NCBI GenBank assembly: GCA_022592445.1
Contig: JABYQR010000278.1
Location: 1-62,060, forward strand
DNA length: 62,060 nucleotides
DNA from: Cytidiella melzeri
Lineage: Eukaryota; Basidiomycota; Agaricomycetes; Polyporales; Irpicaceae
Direction: 5' to 3'
Shown here: positions 56,151-62,060 of the stretch, in pieces
Layout of the letters: each line of letters starts with the position of its first letter
How positions within the stretch are numbered: the first letter of the stretch is position 1
Translations under genes and position numbers: made by a program
The notes under the pieces: generated by a model
Told to the model about the DNA's origin: nothing
The model's input: the letters and a program-made list of their open reading frames with translations, nothing else
Database searches by the model: none

Positions 56151-56520
56151 ATGCAGCAAAAACATTTATGTGCCCCCTGAATAAAGGGATTCTAGATTTT
56201 TTGTGTGGATCAAATTTCCAGGTTACATGTGTCTTGTTGATGTCTGCACTGCCTCATCCTGATTGGAACTGCCACAGGCTGTGTTCTAATGGTCACTCTT
56301 GTGCAGCAAGCAATTAATGTTTCCCAAAATCTTTGAAACAGTCAGTTGCATTGCCCACTGCTAATGGAACAAAAACAATCATGTGCCCCCATAATATAGG
56401 AGTTCTAGACTTCCTGTTAGGATCAAATTTCCGGGTCACATGTGTCCTGTCAATGTCTGAACTGCCTCATTTTAGTACTGGTAAACACTCCCCATTTTAC
56501 ATTGTGTGGAATGCTCACTG
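56151..56520 (-). repeat. Satellite B array, inverted
   Basis: Reverse complement of the B unit (GTGCCCCCTGAATA, TTGATGTCTGCACTGCCTCA, AACTGCCACAGGCTGTGTTC). It faces the array at 55111-56040, with the LTR remnant between them. Confidence 0.7.
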
Positions 56521-56734
56521 TCATAATTGACCTGCTTAGACCACCCCTGTCAGAAGTTATCAGCAACAACTTCAACTTTCATGACTAACAAACTGGGAAT
56601 ACTGACCTTTATGAGTATTATTTTGTTATTGGTAGAACCTTTGTGACTAACAGGTAGGAGATTTTGTTGCTCAGTTGCCCATAATATTTACTTCCCAAAG
56701 TGATTGTGAACTAAGAAAGTGGAAGTGGTGTGTG

Positions 56735-57330
56735 AGGGTGGCTTAAGTATTCAGCTAGGTTGGGAGTGCATACGCAAGGGGCAAGTAGGTGAGGGAATTA
56801 GCTGTAGAAGATCAGTTGGGAATATTGTATTCGAAGCTGAGACAGTCAACCAGTACAACTCTACTACTACTATGTGGCCAAACAAAGTAAAGTAGAGAAA
56901 CTTACTTACAAGAAAGCTAGGGGGTGCTGGTTGATGGATGTCGTTGAGAATGTGGATGTAGTTAATGTTGTTATTTGAGGTTTGCCTGCTCAAATTGTTT
57001 GTATCTGTTTGTCCCCGCCGCCCGTCTTTGTCTTTCTGCGCAGATTACTTGTTTAAACATTCCCTTTTTGTCTTATCCATTTTACTAAAATAATTTAAAA
57101 ACCCTTGTATTTCTGTATCTACTCAATAACATTGTGTCCCTTTTTTCAAGCCCCCCTCCCGTGCGTGCATCACAACCCTGCAAAAACAACAGTTAAGCTA
57201 AAAGCTGGGGCTCATGACCTAACAAAGTAGAAGTGGTGTGCAAGGGGTAGAGGCTGTTTAGCTTCGAAGATGAGTCTTATTTTCCTTGCTGCATCAGCAG
57301 CTCTGCTAATATACATGTCTGTATCTACTT
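56735..57330 (+). repeat. Block P, copy 2
   Basis: Same-orientation repeat of 3133-3490, interrupted by the solo LTR at 56966-57191. Confidence 0.75.
56966..57191. mobile_element. Solo LTR (226 bp)
   Basis: TGTTGTTATTTGAGG..AAAAACAACA with perfect GTTAA duplications (56961-56965 and 57192-57196). Block P copy 1 gives the empty site (GTAGTTAAGTTAAAAG at about 3358). Family unknown; small size suggests a Copia-type or TRIM-like element. Confidence 0.88.
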
Positions 57331-57477
57331 TTTTTATTTTTGTTATCTAAGTTTATAATGGTCTGTGCGTAACTTAGTTACATGTGAGACCATAATCCAA
57401 AACCATGAAGGGGCTGCCAGCGCCCGCCCCAATTGTGGGTTGTTTTATACAGTCCTCGGATGAGTGGGTTGTTTTAT

Positions 57478-57879
57478 ACAGTTACAATTCCTGAAGAATG
57501 AAGAAGAATTGTTTCAGTGTGCTCCAGCACATTGATGCGTTTTCAGATGTGACCTTTTTGTCCCCCAAAGTGTGGGAATTTGATGGCAGAATACAGACAG
57601 TAACAGCCTTAATAACAAAACAATGAATACAGCTGATGGCACCACACTGGCCTTGTTATCAGCCCCTTGTCACTTTGTATCAGATTACTTTTGCAATCAA
57701 AATGCAGTTTTTGATTTTTACAGACTGCATATGGGTACAAATCCGTACAGATATCACACTACTGGATGGCCCTATCTTGTGGCAACATCCTGGTACAAAC
57801 ATGCTGTCAATTGAAGTGGAATTGAGCAAGTTATGGCCAGTCTATTGAAAAAAGTCATCCACACTCAGATTCGAACTAT
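57478..57879 (+). repeat. Satellite front block, copy 2
   Basis: Matches 51090-51504. It is preceded by two copies of TGGGTTGTTTTATACAGT around a CCTCGGATGAG spacer. Confidence 0.75.
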
Positions 57880-59537
57880 GTCAAATTCCTGTAATATAAA
57901 TGTGCAGCACTCAACAGACATTGCTTGCTCTCTGAACAAGGAATAGAATCAGAAGACAAATAGTATTGGCTCTGAGCAAGAATTACCAGTACTTTGGAAG
58001 CTAGCTACAAATACTCAACCCCCACATTGTTAGACAACGTAAATTTGTGGCTGCATCAGAAGTGAGTACAGCATCTGATTGTTCCACAAAGTTTGGAAAC
58101 TGTTATTTGCTCTCTAAGGAGGGGTTACAATCAGAAGGTAGCCTGTGGCAGCTTCAATGGGGGTGGGGCAGTTCAGACATCAGCAGGACGTGGTTGCATC
58201 AGCATAGAGCACTGCCTTTGATGCTTCTGCACAGTTTCACAACCACCAGTTGCTTTGTAAGCAGGAGTTACAATCAGAACATATCCTGTGACAGTCCTGA
58301 TGGGCCTGAGGCAGTTCAGACATCAACAGGACGTGGTTGCATCAGTAGAGGGCATAGCCTTTAATTCTTCCACACAGTTTTACAACCACGGTTACAATCA
58401 GAACATAGCCTGTGGCAGTCCTGATGGGGCTGAGGCAGTTCAGACATCAACAGGACGTGGTTGCATCAGCATAGAGCACTGCCTTTGATTCTTCCACACA
58501 GTTTCACAACCACTAGTTGCTCTCCAGGAGGGGTTAAGACCAGAACATAGCCTGTGACAGTCCTGATGGGGCTGAGGCAGTTCAGACATCAACAGGACAT
58601 GGTCGCGTCGGCAGCAAGCACTGCCCCTGATCCTCCCACACAGTTTCACAACCACTAGTTGCTCCATAAGCAGGAGTTGCAATCAGAACCCAGCCTAGTG
58701 GAAGCGCCAATGGGGGTGAGGCAGTGCAGACATCACCAGAACACATGTAACATGTTCTACCAATTGATCTAAAGAGACATCCTCAAGCCCTGCATTCTTC
58801 AAGCAAATAATTTTCAGAATCAGCAATGAACACTGCACAAGATTAATGACAAGATATATGAAGCCACTTGCTACCATTGGTGACTACCTTCATCAATGTA
58901 TGGCTCATTTTGCTGCAACCAAACTTATCAATTGTAGTACTGTCACTTTATCCCTGATCAAGTTGCCTATCAAATGTGCCACCCATAGCAAATGCCTGTA
59001 AAACAGTCAATATTCATGACCAGATGGCTTGACAAGATCCTTACCAGGAGCAGAGTTGTTTACTGAGGTTATTTTCAGTAACAAAGTCACCGGTGCAATT
59101 GACTATTTCATGCTACATGATTTATTATTCAATTTGCTATCAATAACATAATCATTTGTAAACCTGCTCCTGCAGTTGACCAAATTTTATCTAGTTATCT
59201 AATATAATTCAACACCATTAAGAAGAAGATGCATGTCAAACAATCTTTATCTCCATGCTCTACTCCACAAACTTGTTTTAATTCCGTGCCCACACCCATT
59301 GTTGCACTTCAAACAATACAGCACAGTCCCTCCTGTTTCATGAATGATTGTGTGCTCCAGTGAAGACAAACTACCAACTCACTATACATTACTCATTGAA
59401 GAAGCCATTCCTAACAAAATTGCATGTTCAGGCTGTTACCAGCACCAAGTTTACTTACAAATCTGGCTCAAAAAGTGATGTTTCATTCAATCTTCAGGAA
59501 TTGTACTTGCTGCTTGCCGGCCTTGCTAACGCTAGTC
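57880..59537 (+). repeat. Higher-order satellite unit 3
   Basis: Opening segment, A monomers with cores near 58166, 58308, 58430, 58572 and 58720, then the block ending GCTAACGCTAGTC. Unit 3 and unit 1 share the 52340-52880 / 58580-59010 stretch almost without differences, so they exchanged sequence recently. Confidence 0.8.
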
Positions 59538-62060
59538 CTCGGATGAGTGGTGTGGACTGGACAGCGAGGCAGTGGTGTTCAGGCACCGCCCAAGTGTCAC
59601 AACCGATACTTGGCAGAGACAGAAAGGGAGACATAGACCCCCAGCCCCGTGATGGCCTGCGGCTGCGAGTGCCCGCTGCAACTGCTACTTTCTGACAGTT
59701 TTTTCAGGACGGGTGAATGTGGTATGTCCTAGGCCTGATGACTTAGCCCTGTCCAAGCACGTTGTTGCTACTACGCAGAAAGAGAAAATAACCCCCCCTT
59801 CGTTAAGAAACAAACCGTTTACCAACGTGCCAGGTCATGGCACATAAAAGCCCTTTCACTCACTGAGATGAAGGGTTCCTTTGCCAGATGCAGGGTATAG
59901 AACACCCCAACCCGTATCTGTGGGTTCCCCCCAGGCCAAACGTCCTGCCTGGCTAGGGTTCATCCGCCACTGCATAGATTCCAACAACAAGGGGTCGACC
60001 TCGCCACCTTCCTCATGATGACCATAGCGTCTCAAATTGGAATCACAGTTTGCCACAGGAAGGCGAAACTCATCCTCTCCCAAATCCAGCACATTCACTG
60101 GCCTTCCATTAGCAAGGTATTGCCGCTCCCTCTGCGGCCCCCACCAACTGGAGTATGGATATTTGAACTCCAGGTTGTCTGTTAGGATTTTGAAGAACCA
60201 CTCGACGAACTTTGCCCAGTCCTCCTCTGACCTAGCATTGGACTCAGCTTCTGCCTTGGCATGGTGATCATCCGCTGGAATATGTTTCTCCTTTGGCTTC
60301 TTCACCTTCAATATTGGGTCATGCCTCTGCTCCTCAGAAGCCTCCCCTTTGTGTATGAGCGTCCTCATAGTCCACTCATGGCCTGATCTCCACACCTCAC
60401 GCATAAACTGTCGATGGGATTTGGGGCTGTAATCGATTGGTTTCCACTTGGTATGGGCACCAAACACGGTTTGCTTAATTATTGTCTCAACCCACACTCG
60501 TGTTACTGCGTAGGAGTTGAAACAATTTGCAGCTAAATCTGAGGTTCTCGTTTCCACCAGATTAGTCCATTCAAAAGTTTCTCCCATGGGGTTCATGATC
60601 AGGAACACAAGGAGTTTGTTTTGTCCAAATGACTGTGTGCAGTTTTGGAAATCTGCAGAATCCATACCCGCAAGAGCAGTTGATTCCTCTTGATTGTATG
60701 GGTCAGGTGGTCTCCAAGCGCGGTACCACAAAAGGCACTCTTCCAGCAGATGCTTTCGAGTTTCAATAGCACCACACACACATTCCGCAGGGCCCTCAAG
60801 GTGAAATTTTTCACGGAACTCGCCAATAGGCATGTGTCCTGAGATGAGTCGTGTAGCAGCAGCATATTCTGCCACACCCACTGTGTTATCTGGCTTATCA
60901 ACGTTATACAACACTGACTGAGCTCCTCCAAGGTTTTTCAACCACCAGTGTTGTTTGGCCACTGATGTCACCCCCTTGAATTCAGACGTTTTGATAACAT
61001 TGCTGTGTCCTTTGTAATCAAAGTCTTTCATAAGACAATGCCACCGTTTAATAGCCAGTGCATCTTTGTCTTGACGTGCCAAACTCCACGAGGTAAATCT
61101 TGGTTGTGGTTTTTTAATAGCCTCTTTGGCACATTTGTCCATGTCCTCGTTGAGTGCGAGGCCAATGTGACTTGGTACCCAATGCAGCCCTACATAGCGT
61201 GCACGGTTTGCGCTCAAGAAGTCTCGCACCCTTCGGCACGCTACCAGATGCATCATCTGTCCCGGGCCAACATTTGGCTTCAGGATGGATTGTAATGCAG
61301 ATTTGTTGTCAGCAAAGAGGTGGATTTCAGTGATACTATCAGGAATGTTCGTGACAGCATCGCTAATACCCATAGCAAGAGCGCAAATCTCAGCGTCATA
61401 TACGCCAGAATTGCCCATAGGGGTGTGTTTCCTAGTAAGAGTTACACCCATGTGTCGTGTAGTCCAGGCTGCTCCTGACTTGCGTCTTTTTTCAGACCCA
61501 TCCCATATAAGAGATCTGTCAGTCCAAACTGAACGAATGTCTTCATTATTTTCTGTGAACTCAATTCGAGGTTTCAGATCTCCATCCACCCACGACTTGA
61601 AGTCATTGGAGGATTTGGTTGGTGCATCCACAAAGAGCTCAATTCTGTCCTGGAACTCATCAAGAATGCGTTTACCAGGCCAATTTTCAACATCAACAGG
61701 GTCAAAGGCTTTGTCTGAAGTCATCCCTATTCTATGAATGTGTGCCAAAGGCGAATCCACTTTGTAGCGTTGTGCCCCCAAAGGAAAAGGCATACAACAA
61801 TTTGCATCGTTCGTCTCCCACTCTGCCAGGAGATTAGCCCGGAGAGGGTGACCTCGATGCACTGTTCTCACTCTGAGAGCAGCTTTCGACATAAACTTGT
61901 CTACTTGGTGTTGGATGGGAATGAGCCCAGCCATCATTTCAAGTGCACCAATCGGAGTGGTCTTTAAGCCACCTGTGATCCACCCGCAGCTCGTGACGAG
62001 CAAGTTGAAGCTCTTTTGCAATCCATTTCTGTTGCTTCCAATTGGGATTCCACCAGAGTT
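59538..62060 (-). mobile_element. 3' part of a second LINE retrotransposon
   Basis: Minus-strand element that leaves the window at the right edge. Coding sequence ends at 59856, and about 320 bp of 3' untranslated sequence runs to the satellite boundary near 59538. No clear poly(A) is visible at that junction, so the exact end is uncertain. It is unrelated in sequence to the LINE at the left edge. Confidence 0.7.
59856..62060 (-). CDS. LINE polyprotein C-terminus: RT end, RNase H, zinc region, 5' partial
   Basis: The frame is open to the window edge; no ATG is needed. It begins with the post-RT motif RTTPIGALEMMAGLIPI-like (GGLKTTPIGALEMMAGLIPI), AALRVRTVHRGHPL, then RNase H: WTDRSLIWDG (an Asp in place of TDGS context), YDAEICAL (Glu), LFADNKSAL (Asp) and VPSHIGLALNEDMDKCAKE (last Asp). 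A Cys/His segment ECVCGAIETRKHLLEEC follows, then an unusually long C-terminal extension of about 280 residues with no motif I know. There are no stops in 720 codons. Confidence 0.8.
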   Translation of the reverse strand, partial: NSGGIPIGSNRNGLQKSFNLLVTSCGWITGGLKTTPIGALEMMAGLIPIQHQVDKFMSKAALRVRTVHRGHPLRANLLAEWETNDANCCMPFPLGAQRYKVDSPLAHIHRIGMTSDKAFDPVDVENWPGKRILDEFQDRIELFVDAPTKSSNDFKSWVDGDLKPRIEFTENNEDIRSVWTDRSLIWDGSEKRRKSGAAWTTRHMGVTLTRKHTPMGNSGVYDAEICALAMGISDAVTNIPDSITEIHLFADNKSALQSILKPNVGPGQMMHLVACRRVRDFLSANRARYVGLHWVPSHIGLALNEDMDKCAKEAIKKPQPRFTSWSLARQDKDALAIKRWHCLMKDFDYKGHSNVIKTSEFKGVTSVAKQHWWLKNLGGAQSVLYNVDKPDNTVGVAEYAAATRLISGHMPIGEFREKFHLEGPAECVCGAIETRKHLLEECLLWYRAWRPPDPYNQEESTALAGMDSADFQNCTQSFGQNKLLVFLIMNPMGETFEWTNLVETRTSDLAANCFNSYAVTRVWVETIIKQTVFGAHTKWKPIDYSPKSHRQFMREVWRSGHEWTMRTLIHKGEASEEQRHDPILKVKKPKEKHIPADDHHAKAEAESNARSEEDWAKFVEWFFKILTDNLEFKYPYSSWWGPQRERQYLANGRPVNVLDLGEDEFRLPVANCDSNLRRYGHHEEGGEVDPLLLESMQWRMNPSQAGRLAWGEPTDTGWGVLYPASGKGTLHLSE

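Overview
This window looks like nuclear DNA of a filamentous basidiomycete, probably an agaricomycete. The signs are genes broken by 50-60 bp GT-AG introns, a PRAI domain of the fused fungal TRP1 type, chromodomain Ty3/Gypsy elements, and nested transposons making up more than half of the sequence. No rRNA, tRNA, CRISPR or bacterial-style operon was seen.

The backbone is a tandem segmental duplication. Copy 1 (3619-19435) and copy 2 (43393-51074) carry the same genes in the same order: an F-box gene (+), a decayed MFS transporter (-), an orphan PRAI domain of TRP1 (+), a gene for a secreted prepro-protein (-) and a satellite-bearing tail. The copies differ by roughly a percent or two, except in the mature part of the secreted protein. 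There the prepro leader up to a Kex2-like KR site is almost unchanged, while the mature part is nearly unalignable. This is the most interesting feature of the window.

The two copies also date each other's insertions. Copy 1 carries three DNA elements that copy 2 lacks, and copy 2 keeps the empty sites. They are a 3.6 kb hAT (8-bp target duplication), a 2970-bp TA-flanked Tc1/mariner-like element with an apparently intact three-exon transposase, and a 1360-bp palindromic element.

Between the copies lies a 24 kb nest (19436-43392). The outer part is a Ty3/Gypsy chromovirus on the minus strand ('gypsy1'). A Copia element is inserted in its left LTR, a very young second chromovirus ('gypsy2', LTRs differing by about one base) sits in its gag, and an unclassified 2.6 kb insertion also sits in gag. 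The flanks of gypsy1 do not form a target duplication. They are instead the right end of copy 1 and the left end of copy 2, and both outer sites are empty. That is the expected product of unequal crossing-over between two gypsy1 insertions, so the duplication was probably made by the transposon.

From 51 to 59.5 kb there are no convincing genes. The region holds a compound satellite: short units of about 125-150 bp and about 200 bp sharing one core, organised into about 1.7-1.8 kb higher-order units. Both window edges are C-terminal parts of two different LINE retrotransposons. The left one ends in poly(A) and interrupts a hypothetical gene.
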